Assembly: GCA_027486345.1 (NCBI GenBank)
Contig: JAIXPH010000063.1
Span: forward strand, 1 to 64,000
Source: Paracoccaceae bacterium
GTDB taxonomy: Bacteria > Pseudomonadota > Alphaproteobacteria > Rhodobacterales > Rhodobacteraceae
DNA: 64,000 nt
Reading direction: 5' to 3'
Shown here: one piece after another, positions 47,201-55,740 of the stretch
Layout of the letters: each line of letters starts with the position of its first letter
Position numbering within the stretch: position 1 is the stretch's first letter
Translations under genes and position numbers: made by a program
Notes under the pieces: generated by a model
What the model was told of the DNA's origin: nothing
The model's database searches: none
What the model saw: the letters and a program-made list of their open reading frames with translations, nothing else

Positions 47201-47655
47201 ACCGAGGCCTCGACCACCACCAGCGCGAGCCACGGATCGCAACGGTCGCCTTGCGCGGGCAGGGGCGAGAACATCCACGGAAAATCCGGCCGTGCGAATT
47301 CGATATGGGCGAGAAAACCCTGTTCCGCATCGCCCGAATGGGGCGCGGGCTGGCGGCGGATGATCTGGCCCGGATCTATGCCCGTCACATCGCCGGGGCC
47401 ATAGAGCGTCAGATCGCGCGTCAAGCTGCGCTTGGCGGTGATGTCCGCCGAGTCCGCAATCTCCACCGCCCCGCGCACGGTCGCCCGGTTGGCGGTCGGC
47501 GCGCTGCGGATCGCCGCCGCAAGGCCGGTGCGGACAAAGGGGACAAAGGCGTAATCGCCCAGATCGATGTCTTCGGGCGTGAAGGCCACGGCGGCAAGCG
47601 CCTTGGCCGAGACGAAGTAGCTTGCTCCGGCGGATTTCAGCAGCGTATCGGCCAT
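44278..47655 (-). CDS. Giant uncharacterised protein, cassette gene 2 (1125 aa)
   Basis: 1125 aa from the ATG at 47653-47655, one base after the 983-aa gene's stop. It has no signal peptide. Notable blocks are FPWMFSPLPAQGDRCDPWLA near residue 125, a Pro/Arg-rich linker around residues 700-750 (PVVRPLPLDRPLPLERPGPI), and FLIGASDEMGRELLWRDYPT plus DQRGTYFKRFWD near residue 900. The last is strikingly conserved in large hypothetical proteins of other bacteria, as I recall. No catalytic motif. The function is unknown. Confidence 0.82.
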   Translation of the reverse strand: MADTLLKSAGASYFVSAKALAAVAFTPEDIDLGDYAFVPFVRTGLAAAIRSAPTANRATVRGAVEIADSADITAKRSLTRDLTLYGPGDVTGIDPGQIIRRQPAPHSGDAEQGFLAHIEFARPDFPWMFSPLPAQGDRCDPWLALVVVEASVSHVEPSRGELPAQLWTKKGQLQPLADNWRFAHAQAVGVAIDPTGPRLRGAAADTVETRLSDDHAPANLSRILCPRRLDDGITYVAALVPAFECGVRAGLGLGGGTLDAAWTRQPGDEADDIALPVYDSWTFRTAPGGNFRELAERIKPLAAPWAIGRRLIDLSRPGSDIPDLPDGDTAGVQVLECALFSPASLPADQPARTPWPTAQREALRQRIDQANASDADLPRIGARLYARYQRAATRIGAVFGAAPFGPHATDAADADWFPQLNTDPMLRIVAALGAKVVQKDQEALMQAAWAQVDGIRKANQAILWAGLAEVVTTSIRDRHLAVLDPGTLMQVTRTLHARVRDGGHPRTLRAAVIDSRTAAGSMSAAFRRALRPGGSLAARMAAVSPGRLVAGPQGFADHRQDYRQPDGIAGLSKAGMQFFTDAALTKVLGTAPDRARLMLDGQMSVLTQTGGALRQLTGQRWAGVDAGRAGDVIGKGLIDTVTGRLDVIGGLRDRPVGLTERLGEVLVGLTNSGAGLSASAGAQLDRVKTLASRADLPRGALTPTPVVRPLPLDRPLPLERPGPIGRGIPLPQRTRRGPVIVDRPDRPVDPVVVSEPLTRFETDLARKLRAGIETLNALSVSALRQGLSEMVTAIAAPPAMQTDLGALTVGKTALLAQIDPHQTARAALKGRLSLRPGAIRPDWIDTAGLAPIMAAPVFNRAMSAALEDYDRDWLVPGLGTIPARDFVTVLDINPAFAEAFLIGASDEMGRELLWRDYPTDQRGTYFKRFWDAEQDELTQPIHRFSRQPVGRHFRIGGDGAAGGGALALVVRGELLRRFPDTVVMAVQATSNAVPPTFIAKSEARVLFHTHLDPDYTVVGFDLTTQQVEAGGNWWFLLAQNPTAPRFGLAENASASTDHDKLDWADFGAVPPGGFLPVTRNFDVKDSNGQPDKVRWPGHAGVVARVLLTNPIRAAFRADTLIASAK

Positions 47656-47656
47656 G

Positions 47657-50608
47657 TCACACCAACCCCATTGCAAGGGTGGTCAGTTCGACCCCCTGAT
47701 TGCCGCCAATCCGCACCGCCTCTGCCGCCGCACTGGCGGGCATCGCCAGCCCCGGTGCCGCCCCTGCGGCCAGCAGGGTTTCCGCCGACATCACCTTGAC
47801 CGCGCCGCGCTGGGCCATCTCGACCATCGGGCCGGGGCGGGGCACGTCTTGATAGGGATTGGCCCCGACGCGCGGCGCGCGCAGTTTGCCGTTCGCCGCC
47901 AACAGCTTGCCCGCATGGCCGTTCAGCGCCCAAAGCAGGCCCGGCGGCGGATCGACGGGCTTGCCCGGCAGCACCGTGTTCCACGCCAGCCCGGCATGGG
48001 TGGCGGTGGAAAAGGACGCCCCCCGCGCCGCGCCCATCCCCAGACCGGAGACATGGGTTTCATATTCGGGGCGTCCCAACACCTCATGGTCGGACAGTTT
48101 CAGGAAATGCCCTGGCGGGAAGTGGTCATCCAGCGGCCAGACCGCCCCCGCCGCCTGACCGTCCAGGGTGGCCGCACGCAGGTTGATCCGCTTGCGCAGG
48201 GCCGTCGATGATCCGATCCGGTCAATATCGGTTTCCAGCGGGACCGAGATTTGCCGCAGTTCGATCTGTCCCAAGGGGTGATAAAGCGGCACATCATCCG
48301 CCGGGGCCAGACGGGCGATGGATTGCGCCTCGGGTGGCAGCAGCGGGGTCCAGGCGTTGTCGGCGGTCAATGCCTGCTGGGCGACATCCAGGGGGTCAAG
48401 TTCCGGCGCGGGGGGCGGGGTGCTTTCGCCCCATGTGATCGGGCCGATATCGACCGGAACATCCCACCACAGGATCTCGACCTCGGCCCGGCCCTCCAGC
48501 CGGAAGGGTTTGTCGCCCGAGAGTTCGCCCTTGAAGCTGACGCCCGCCAGCGTGACGCCAAAGGCCGACACCTTGATGCCCGCGTCGATGCGGATGACAA
48601 AGTAGAAATGCGGCGCCCATTGGAACAGCGCGTCCAGTTGCAGCCACGCCTCGGCCTTGGCCGGGTCCAACTTGGCGATCACCTCGACCCGGCCACCGAA
48701 TTGCACCGTGTTGCTGGTGACCGCGAGATAGGCATTGGCGGAAATCGACAGCCATTTGACGGGTGGGGCGAATTTGATGCCCACGCGCTGCATGGGGCCG
48801 ATCTGCTTGGGCGCCTCATAGCCCGGAAAGAAGCCGCCGACCGACAGGGCAAAGGCCGCTTCGCCCGCCCATTGGATGAACAGCGCGATGTCCCCCGTCA
48901 CCTCCAGCTTGAAGAGCTTGGATTTGGCGAGCGAGACTTTCAGGAAGAAGTATTCGGGCGTGATCTCGCCCATGATCTCGGCCCGCAGGTCGATCACGCG
49001 CAGCTTTTCGTCCACATCCGCCGACGGCACGCCGATCTGCACATTGCCCAAGAGCACCAGTTTCGGATCGGGCAGGGAAATCACCACCCCCAGCCGCGCC
49101 TTGACGAACCCCGCCTGAGAGCCCCAACCGAGTTCGGCAATCGGTCCGATGACAAAGCCACCCGCGCGGGGTGGGAAGATCTTGCCCAGCTGGTTCAGGA
49201 TTTGCGGCGCGGCGGCCACCGGATCGGCGGGGAACAAAAGCTGCCCCACCACGCCATCCTTCAACCCGTCGCGCAGGGCGGCGCTGTCGAGCGACCGTTC
49301 AATGGCCAGAATGCCGCCGAGGCCGGACAGGGTGAAGCCGAAGCCAAGCTCGATCTTCGGGGCGAAGCGCACGCCGATCACGATGACCATGTTGAACGGG
49401 TCGGTGCCCAACAGACCGATAGCGGTGACGCCGATCTTCAGCATCTCAAGCTGAAAGACCCCGCCATATTCCTTTTTCACCTCATCATAGCGCAGATAGC
49501 CGCCGCCGGTGACCGCGGGGGTTTTCAGCCGCAACCCCGCGCCTGAGGGGATTTTCGGGCTGACATCGGGGGCCGCGCCATCGTTCCAGCGGATGGAAAT
49601 CCCGCCGCCTTCGACCACACAGGCAAAGACATCGCCCAGCTTGCCCGCCACGGTGACCACGACGTTGACGCGGTTCTTGCCGTCGGCATTGTCCTGCGCG
49701 GGTTGTTCGATGGCGAACTCCCGCAGTTCCAGCCCCGGCCAGGCAAAGCGCACGGGCAGGATCAGCCGCTTGTCCTTGCCTGAGCCGAAGGTCAGCCCGT
49801 CCTTGGTGTCCAGCGTGATCGCCACCTGATCGGTGTCGGCGGTGGGGGCCTGACCGGGCATGATCTTTTCAAGGAACTTGTCATTCCGGAGACCGGCCTT
49901 CAGCTTGGTCTTGAGGGTGATGCCGGCCTTGAATTCGGTCTTGTAGGTAAAGAACGCCACCAGTGACGCGCCGTCAAAGTTCAGTGGCGCGAGGGTCGAG
50001 GTCCCCACAGCGGCGAGTTCAATCGACAGCTTCTTTTCGGCGTAATCCCATTTCAGCTTTTCGCCCAAGCTGTCAGAGGCACCGTCAATGCCCAGCACGG
50101 CCTTGCACAGAAGGTCAAAATTGGTGGTGACCGCGCTGCCCGCGTTGTTCAGCAGCTTCTTGATCGGCGCGTTCATGCCGTTGATATCGGCCTTGATCTG
50201 TTCGGGCGTCATGGTGCCCGATGCCTTTTCCGACACCTTTTCCGCGACCTTGGTGATGGCGTTGTCATAGGCGACCAGTAGCTTGCCCAGTGCTGTCAGC
50301 GCGCGGGCCAACTCGTCGGCCTGAAAATCCGCAGCGCCCAGTTCGGTCGCCATTTCCTGCACCGCCGCCGTGGCGTCGGTGATCTCCTTGTCGATGGCTT
50401 TCTTCAGCGCCGTGCCAATGGTGGAAAGCTGATCCACATCCGCCTTCACGGCATCAAAGGCCGTCTTGGTCGTGCCGTCCTTGCCATCCGCCAAAGAGGT
50501 GATCAGCTTGCCACTGTCGGAAAAACTGTCACCGACCAGATCGGCGGCCTTGGTATGGGCAAATGCAACGAAGCCCCTGCCAAAGGCAGAGAAAATGTCA
50601 TCCGACAT
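47657..50608 (-). CDS. Giant uncharacterised protein, cassette gene 1 (983 aa, possibly DUF6603)
   Basis: 983 aa from the ATG at 50606-50608 with GAGGTG upstream. The first 170 residues are helical (ADLVGDSFSDSGKLITSLAD; KADVDQLSTIGTALKKAIDK). The long remainder is a regular beta pattern of alternating hydrophobic strands with Gly turns (LPVRFAWPGLELREFAIEQP; GFGFTLSGLGGILAIERSLD; GRVEVIAKLDPAKAEAWLQL). I believe this resembles DUF6603, an uncharacterised domain, but cannot verify it. Its composition is lower in arginine than the following genes. First gene of the cassette. Confidence 0.8.
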   Translation of the reverse strand: MSDDIFSAFGRGFVAFAHTKAADLVGDSFSDSGKLITSLADGKDGTTKTAFDAVKADVDQLSTIGTALKKAIDKEITDATAAVQEMATELGAADFQADELARALTALGKLLVAYDNAITKVAEKVSEKASGTMTPEQIKADINGMNAPIKKLLNNAGSAVTTNFDLLCKAVLGIDGASDSLGEKLKWDYAEKKLSIELAAVGTSTLAPLNFDGASLVAFFTYKTEFKAGITLKTKLKAGLRNDKFLEKIMPGQAPTADTDQVAITLDTKDGLTFGSGKDKRLILPVRFAWPGLELREFAIEQPAQDNADGKNRVNVVVTVAGKLGDVFACVVEGGGISIRWNDGAAPDVSPKIPSGAGLRLKTPAVTGGGYLRYDEVKKEYGGVFQLEMLKIGVTAIGLLGTDPFNMVIVIGVRFAPKIELGFGFTLSGLGGILAIERSLDSAALRDGLKDGVVGQLLFPADPVAAAPQILNQLGKIFPPRAGGFVIGPIAELGWGSQAGFVKARLGVVISLPDPKLVLLGNVQIGVPSADVDEKLRVIDLRAEIMGEITPEYFFLKVSLAKSKLFKLEVTGDIALFIQWAGEAAFALSVGGFFPGYEAPKQIGPMQRVGIKFAPPVKWLSISANAYLAVTSNTVQFGGRVEVIAKLDPAKAEAWLQLDALFQWAPHFYFVIRIDAGIKVSAFGVTLAGVSFKGELSGDKPFRLEGRAEVEILWWDVPVDIGPITWGESTPPPAPELDPLDVAQQALTADNAWTPLLPPEAQSIARLAPADDVPLYHPLGQIELRQISVPLETDIDRIGSSTALRKRINLRAATLDGQAAGAVWPLDDHFPPGHFLKLSDHEVLGRPEYETHVSGLGMGAARGASFSTATHAGLAWNTVLPGKPVDPPPGLLWALNGHAGKLLAANGKLRAPRVGANPYQDVPRPGPMVEMAQRGAVKVMSAETLLAAGAAPGLAMPASAAAEAVRIGGNQGVELTTLAMGLV

Positions 50609-50781
50609 AATCACCTCGTGTGAAAAAAATCAGGAAAAAAACACGTCAAGGATGTGTGTGTGAAAGAAGGCTAAACCTGTGATCCGAGTCGCGCAAGGAA
50701 ATTGCGCGCTCGGTCGGGGTCAGCCCGCGCGGCCTGCAAAAGGGGCGGGGCGGTCGCGCAGGGACAGCCCGGGCGCGCGGG

Positions 50782-51465
50782 TCAGGTGCCGAGGGCCTCG
50801 CGCAGGCTGCGCGGCGCAGGCGGCGTGTTGCGAAGATCCAGCGAGGTCAGCAGGTCCAGCAGATGCCCGCGCATCAGGTCTTCGGCCTTGGCACCGTCAT
50901 GCGCCGCCATCGCCTCGAGCAGCGCATGGTGGGCATGGCTTTCGCACATCGCCGTGCGGCGTTTCCAGTACAGCGCGATGATCAGCGACGACCGCGCGAT
51001 CAACTGCCCGATGAAGGTGGCGATGGTTTCCTGATCGGCGATCCGCGCGATTTCGATGTGAAAGAGACCCGACAGATACAGCGCCCGCCCGCCTTCGCCC
51101 GCTGCAAGGGCCGCGTGTTCCTCGTCGATGTGGCGTTGCAGGGCGGCAAGGTCCGTCCCTGTCATCCGCTCTGCGGCCGAGCGCGCGGTGCGGGGTTCCA
51201 GCAGGGCGCGGGCTTCGAACACCTCACGCGCCTCACGCACGCTGGGTTGCGCGACAAAGGCCCCGCGATTGCGCCGCAACTCCACCAGACCGTCATGCGA
51301 CAGCCGCTGCAAAGCCGCCCGCACCACGGTGCGCGACACGCCATAGACATCGGCCACCTCATCCTCGTTCAGCTTGGTGCCGGGGGCGAGGCGATGCTCA
51401 TGCACCGCCAGCGCCAGACGGTTGGCGATGTGGTCGGATGCGGGTTCCTTCGGGCTGTGGTCCAT
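50782..51465 (-). CDS. GntR-family transcriptional regulator (FadR/FCD type)
   Basis: 227 aa from the ATG at 51463-51465 with CAAGGAGACG upstream. The N-terminal winged helix (about residues 12-75) includes TKLNEDEVADVYGVSRTVVR, and an all-helical FCD ligand domain follows (FEARALLEPRTARSAAERMT; HIEIARIADQETIATFIGQL; MCESHAHHALLEAMAAHDGA), with metal-binding histidines. It is divergent from the ABC-transporter/urease run, with a long dyad between, so it probably represses that operon. Confidence 0.93.
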   Translation of the reverse strand: MDHSPKEPASDHIANRLALAVHEHRLAPGTKLNEDEVADVYGVSRTVVRAALQRLSHDGLVELRRNRGAFVAQPSVREAREVFEARALLEPRTARSAAERMTGTDLAALQRHIDEEHAALAAGEGGRALYLSGLFHIEIARIADQETIATFIGQLIARSSLIIALYWKRRTAMCESHAHHALLEAMAAHDGAKAEDLMRGHLLDLLTSLDLRNTPPAPRSLREALGT

Positions 51466-51526
51466 GTCGTCTCCTTGCCGCTTCAGGGTGGACAACCGAC
51501 ACGGCGCTGGCAAGGGCAGGGCTTGC

Positions 51527-51552
51527 ACACGATATTGTATGCAATCTTGTGT
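51527..51552. promoter_or_regulatory. Candidate GntR operator (ACAC-N3-ATTG-TATG-CAAT-N3-GTGT)
   Basis: A 26-base dyad with outer arms ACAC/GTGT and inner arms ATTG/CAAT around TATG lies between gntR and the ABC operon. The core ATTGTATGCAAT is close to the TTGTATACAA-like sites of FCD-type GntR regulators. It lies 62 bases from the gntR start and 138 from the ATPase start, a fair position for controlling both. Confidence 0.6.
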
Positions 51553-51689
51553 CGTTTTCTGAGCACAGAATTTCTGCGGGCGCAAAAAGTTTGGGCATCG
51601 AAAAATTCCAGCATCTGCCGCGCCGGTTTTCGGTTCCGATTCCGCTTTTGACGGTCCCACCCTTGACCAACGGCAAGGGAAACGAAGCG

Positions 51690-52664
51690 ATGCGCACCGC
51701 GAATGATCTGGAACTCGTCCATCTGACCAAGCGCTACGGCGACACGGTCGCGGTGCGCGACGTGAGCCACATTTTCGCGCCGGGCAGCTATGTCTGCCTG
51801 CTGGGACCGTCGGGCTGTGGCAAATCCTCGACCCTGCGGATGATCGCGGGGCATGAAAGCGTCTCGGACGGCGCGATCTTGTTGTCGGGGCGCGATATCT
51901 CCAAGCTGCCGCCCGCCCGGCGCGGCACGGCGATGATGTTTCAGAATTACGCGCTGTTCCCGCATCTGTCGGTCAAGGACAACGTCGCCTTTTCGCTGCG
52001 GATGAAGGGGATGGACAAACCCGCCCGCCATGCCCGCGCGATGGAGATGCTGGAGCTGGTGGATATGGTGGCGCTGGCCGACCGCCTGCCCGCGCAGTTA
52101 TCGGGCGGACAACAGCAACGGGTGGCCTTGGCGCGGGCGCTGATTGCCGACCCGGAGGTCTTGCTTCTGGACGAACCTCTCTCCGCGCTCGATCCGTTCC
52201 TGCGCATCCGCATGCGGGCCGAGTTGAAGCGTATTCAGCGCGAACTGGGCATCACCTTCATCCACGTCACCCACGGTCAGGACGAAGCACTCGCCTTGGC
52301 CGATGAGGTGGTGGTGATGAACAACGCTGTCATCGAACAGGCCGGACCCGCGCGGCAGGTGTTCAATGCCCCGCGCACCGAATTCGTCGCGCGCTTCATG
52401 GGCGGTCACAATGTGATCACGCTGGACGGCGCGCGCCATGCGGTGCGCCAGGACGCCGTCCGCATCAGCGATAGCGGCCTGCCCGCCACCGTGCAGGCCG
52501 TCGAATACCAAGGCGACCGCGTGTCCGTCAGCACCGTGACCGAAGGCGGCGAGGCCTTGGTGGCGCTGATGTCTGACGCCGCGTTCTACGCCAACGAAAT
52601 ACCCCCCGGCGCGCAGGTGCGCCTGAGCTGGGACGAAGGGCGGCTGCACCGCCTTCAAGCCTGA
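51690..52664 (+). CDS. ABC transporter ATP-binding protein (polyamine/opine type, PotA-like)
   Basis: 324 aa from the ATG at 51690. Walker A is [10 protein letters not shown], the signature is LSGGQQQRVALARAL, Walker B is VLLLDEPLSALD and the switch histidine is in FIHVTHGQDEALALA. The C-terminal TOBE region is short. It is the first gene of a plus-strand operon with a binding protein and two permeases of the spermidine/putrescine/opine class. The alternative upstream start lacks a ribosome site and would overlap gntR. Confidence 0.95.
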   Translation: MRTANDLELVHLTKRYGDTVAVRDVSHIFAPGSYVCLLGPSGCGKSSTLRMIAGHESVSDGAILLSGRDISKLPPARRGTAMMFQNYALFPHLSVKDNVAFSLRMKGMDKPARHARAMEMLELVDMVALADRLPAQLSGGQQQRVALARALIADPEVLLLDEPLSALDPFLRIRMRAELKRIQRELGITFIHVTHGQDEALALADEVVVMNNAVIEQAGPARQVFNAPRTEFVARFMGGHNVITLDGARHAVRQDAVRISDSGLPATVQAVEYQGDRVSVSTVTEGGEALVALMSDAAFYANEIPPGAQVRLSWDEGRLHRLQA

Positions 52665-52694
52665 CCGACAATCCAACAGACAGAGGGAACAGAC

Positions 52695-53960
52695 ATGTCG
52701 AAAATGAGATACTCCCGCCGCGCCCTGCTGAAAGGGGGCGCTGCCGCACTGGCCGCCTCGGCCCTGCCCGCGCCGATGATCTGGGCGCAAGAGATCAAGG
52801 ACATCACCCTGCGCCAGTTCGGCACGGGCGTGTCGAACCTGAATGACGTGGCGCTGAAGGTGAAAGAGGACCTCGGCTTCACGCTGGAAATGACCGCGCT
52901 GGATTCCGACGCCGTGACCCAGCGCGCCGCGACCCAGCCTGACAGCTTTGACATCGCCGATATCGAATACTGGATCTGCAAGAAGGTCTGGCCGACCGGC
53001 AACTTGCAGGCGATGGATACCTCGAAGATCAAGAACTACGACAAGATCGTCGGCATCTTCAAATCCGGCAAACTGACCCCGGAAAGCGTGATCGCCCAAG
53101 GCACCGCGCCGCATTCGGTGGGCTTTGTCGAAGGCCCCGGCTCCACCACCTTCTCGGCCAGCGAAACCGGCTGGATGACGCTGATCCCCACCATCTACAA
53201 CGCCGATACCCTTGGCATCCGCCCCGACCTGATCGGCCGCCCGATTTCCAGCTGGACCGAGCTTTTGAACCCCGAGTTCAAGGGCAAGGCCTCGATCCTC
53301 GATATCTCGTCCATCGGGATCATGGACATGGCGATGGTCTGCGAGGCGATGGGAGAAATCCAATACGCCGACAAGGGCAACATGACCAAGGAAGAGATCG
53401 ACAAGACCATCGGCATCTTCACCGAGGCCAAGAAAAACGGCCAGTTCCGCGCCTTCTGGAAGACCTTCGACGAATCCGTGAACCTGATGGCCTCGGGCGA
53501 AGTGGTGATCCAGTCGATGTGGTCGCCCGCCATCACCGCTGTGAAATCGCGCGGTATTCCTTGCGTGTATCAGCCGCTGAAAGAGGGCTATCGCAGCTGG
53601 GGCGGTGGTATCGGTCTGTCGGCGGGCCTGTCGGGCATGGCGCTGGATGCGGCCTATGAATACATCAACTGGTATCTGTCGGGCTGGGTCGGCGGCTATC
53701 TGATGCGTCAGGGCTACTACTCTGCCGTGCCGGAAACCTCGAAGGAATTCATGTCCGCCGACGAATGGGGCTACTGGTTCGAAGGCAAACCCGCGACCGG
53801 CGACATCACCAGCCCGACCGGCGACAAGCTGGCCGGTGCAGGCGATCTGCGCGACGGCGGATCGTTCTATGACCGCATGGGCCATGTGGCCTGCTGGAAC
53901 GCCGTCATGGACGAAAACCAGTACATGGTCCGCAAGTGGAACGAATTCATCGCCGCATAA
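52695..53960 (+). CDS. ABC transporter periplasmic substrate-binding protein (PotD-like)
   Basis: 421 aa. MSKMRYSRRALLKGGAAALA is a twin-arginine (Tat) signal peptide, cleaved near ALPAPMIWA-QE. The mature protein is a type 2 solute-binding fold (FDIADIEYWICKKVWPTGNL; GWMTLIPTIYNADTLGIRPD; LMASGEVVIQSMWSPAITAV) like spermidine/putrescine- or iron-binding proteins. A GC hairpin follows its stop, which probably protects this transcript and raises its level relative to the permeases. Confidence 0.95.
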   Translation: MSKMRYSRRALLKGGAAALAASALPAPMIWAQEIKDITLRQFGTGVSNLNDVALKVKEDLGFTLEMTALDSDAVTQRAATQPDSFDIADIEYWICKKVWPTGNLQAMDTSKIKNYDKIVGIFKSGKLTPESVIAQGTAPHSVGFVEGPGSTTFSASETGWMTLIPTIYNADTLGIRPDLIGRPISSWTELLNPEFKGKASILDISSIGIMDMAMVCEAMGEIQYADKGNMTKEEIDKTIGIFTEAKKNGQFRAFWKTFDESVNLMASGEVVIQSMWSPAITAVKSRGIPCVYQPLKEGYRSWGGGIGLSAGLSGMALDAAYEYINWYLSGWVGGYLMRQGYYSAVPETSKEFMSADEWGYWFEGKPATGDITSPTGDKLAGAGDLRDGGSFYDRMGHVACWNAVMDENQYMVRKWNEFIAA

Positions 53961-53975
53961 GGCGCTGACCGCAAC

Positions 53976-54003
53976 GCGCGGGGGGCTGTCCAGCCCCCCG
54001 CGC
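53976..54003 (+). other. GC-rich intergenic hairpin after the binding-protein gene
   Basis: GCGCGGGGGGCTG and CAGCCCCCCGCGC, separated by TC, form a strong stem without a following T run. It lies between the binding-protein and permease genes, where such hairpins stabilise the upstream mRNA or partly end transcription to give more binding protein than membrane components. Confidence 0.75.
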
Positions 54004-54035
54004 CCCCCAAGATCAAAGTGCAGGAGGGACGGCCC

Positions 54036-54896
54036 GTGACCACAGTCGCGCGCGGGACGGTGACAGGCTGGCTGCTGGCATCGCCCTTGGTGGTGGTGCT
54101 GGCCGGATTTCTGGTGCTGCCCATCATCACCATCGTTGTCGTCAGCTTCTGGCAGACGACCGAATTTGCCATTGTCCCGGCCTTCAGCTTTGAGAATTAC
54201 GAATTCCTGTTTGGGTCTGCCGTGACGTGGAAGGTCTTTGCCGCGACTTTTCGCTATGCCGTCATTACTTGGGCGCTGACCTTGGGCATCGGCTTTACCG
54301 TGGCCTATTATCTGGCCTTTCATATCCGCAGCCAGAACGTCCAGATCGCGCTCTTCCTGCTTTGCACCATCCCCTTCTGGACCTCGAACATCATCCGCAT
54401 GATTTCGTGGATTCCGTTTTTGGGGCGCAATGGCATCGCCAACCAGACGCTGCTGGATTGGGGTCTGATTGATGAACCGGTGGAGTGGCTGCTGTACTCC
54501 GACTTCTCGGTCATCCTCGCCTTCGTGCACCTTTACACGCTGTTCATGGTGGTGCCGATCTTCAACACCATGATGCGGATTGACCGCAATCTGCTGGAGG
54601 CGGCGCGCGATGGCGGCGCGACGGGCTTTCAGACGCTGGTCCATGTGATCCTGCCCCTGACCAAGCCCGGCATCATGATCGGCACCATCTTCGTGCTGAC
54701 GCTGGTAATGGGCGATTTCATAACGGTGCGTTTCATGTCGGGCAGCCAGAGCGCCAATGTGGGGCGGTTGATTTCCAACGATATCGGGCTGTTGCAATAC
54801 CCCTCCGCCTCGGCCACGGCGGTGGTGCTGCTCTGCACGGTGCTGATCATGATCGCGATCCTTCTGCGCTTCGTGAACATCCGGAAGGAGTTGTGA
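54036..54896 (+). CDS. ABC transporter permease (PotB-like)
   Basis: 286 aa from the GTG at 54036, which has GGAGGG seven bases upstream; another GTG at 54018 lies before the ribosome site and is not preferred. It has six membrane segments (LLASPLVVVLAGFLVLPIIT first), and the EAA loop LLEAARDGGATGFQTLVHVI lies near residue 190. It pairs with the following permease. Confidence 0.93.
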   Translation: MTTVARGTVTGWLLASPLVVVLAGFLVLPIITIVVVSFWQTTEFAIVPAFSFENYEFLFGSAVTWKVFAATFRYAVITWALTLGIGFTVAYYLAFHIRSQNVQIALFLLCTIPFWTSNIIRMISWIPFLGRNGIANQTLLDWGLIDEPVEWLLYSDFSVILAFVHLYTLFMVVPIFNTMMRIDRNLLEAARDGGATGFQTLVHVILPLTKPGIMIGTIFVLTLVMGDFITVRFMSGSQSANVGRLISNDIGLLQYPSASATAVVLLCTVLIMIAILLRFVNIRKEL

Positions 54897-54897
54897 G

Positions 54898-55734
54898 ATG
54901 GAGCCGCGCCCGCGTTCCTTTTGGGTTCTGACCGCGTTCTTTTGCCTCTTCGTGCTGTTCCTCTACGGTCCCACCGTCACCATCGGCATCCTGAGTTTTC
55001 AGGGCGAAAGCGGCGGCCTGACCTTCCCCATGCGCGGCGTGTCGCTGCACTGGTTCCGTGAGTTGTTCCAGCAACAGCAGGTCGGCGACATCTGGGGCGC
55101 GTTCCGGCGGTCCTTTTCGCTGGGGCTGATGGTCATGGTGACGACTGTTGTGGTGTCGGTCATGGCGGGGCTGGCGTTCCGCAAGCGCTTTGCCGGGGCG
55201 GGGGTGCTGTTTTATGTCACCATCGCGTCCTTGGTGATCCCGTCGATCCTGATCTCATTGGGGGTTGGCTTGATCTTCGGGCAGGCCGGGTTGACGGTGC
55301 ATTGGGCGACATCCGGCTTCGGGTCGCAACTGACCTGGACGCTGCCCTTTGGCCTGTTGATCATGTTTGCGGTCTTCAACCGCTTTGACCCGAGCTATGA
55401 GGAAGCCGCCCGCGATCAGGGTGCCTCGCCTTGGCAGACCGTGCGCCATGTGGTGCTGCCGATCATCGCGCCGTCGCTGATCGGGGTGGCGCTGTTCGGC
55501 TTCACGCTCAGCTATGACGAATTCGCGCGGACGCTGCTGACGGCGGGCAGTTACAATACCCTGCCGCTTGAGATTTTCGGGATGACCACAAACGTGACCA
55601 CCCCGGTGATCTATGCGCTGGGCACGCTGACGACGTTGTTTTCATTCCTCATCATCGGGGTCTTTCTGCTGACCGTCTGGATGCTGGCCCGCCGCCGCGC
55701 GCGGCTTGGTTCGGATGCGGGCAAGGGGGTCTGA
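54898..55734 (+). CDS. ABC transporter permease (PotC-like)
   Basis: 278 aa with six membrane segments (FWVLTAFFCLFVLFLYGPTV first). The EAA loop is SYEEAARDQGASPWQTVRHV, near residue 165. It starts one base after the preceding permease stop. A basic tail (ARRRARLGSDAGKG) marks the cytoplasmic C-terminus. Confidence 0.94.
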   Translation: MEPRPRSFWVLTAFFCLFVLFLYGPTVTIGILSFQGESGGLTFPMRGVSLHWFRELFQQQQVGDIWGAFRRSFSLGLMVMVTTVVVSVMAGLAFRKRFAGAGVLFYVTIASLVIPSILISLGVGLIFGQAGLTVHWATSGFGSQLTWTLPFGLLIMFAVFNRFDPSYEEAARDQGASPWQTVRHVVLPIIAPSLIGVALFGFTLSYDEFARTLLTAGSYNTLPLEIFGMTTNVTTPVIYALGTLTTLFSFLIIGVFLLTVWMLARRRARLGSDAGKGV

Positions 55735-55740
55735 CCCGCG

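Noticed and set aside
37983-50608. Phage tail, contractile injection system or toxin complex identity for the giant genes
   Set aside because: Sizes and packing fit, but I see no sheath, baseplate, VgrG/PAAR, AAA+ ATPase or Rhs/Tc repeat motif. The idea is kept only as a test in the findings.
52098-54797. 899-codon minus-strand frame under the ABC transporter genes
   Set aside because: Antisense to clear ATPase, binding-protein and permease genes; composition is that of a shadow frame.
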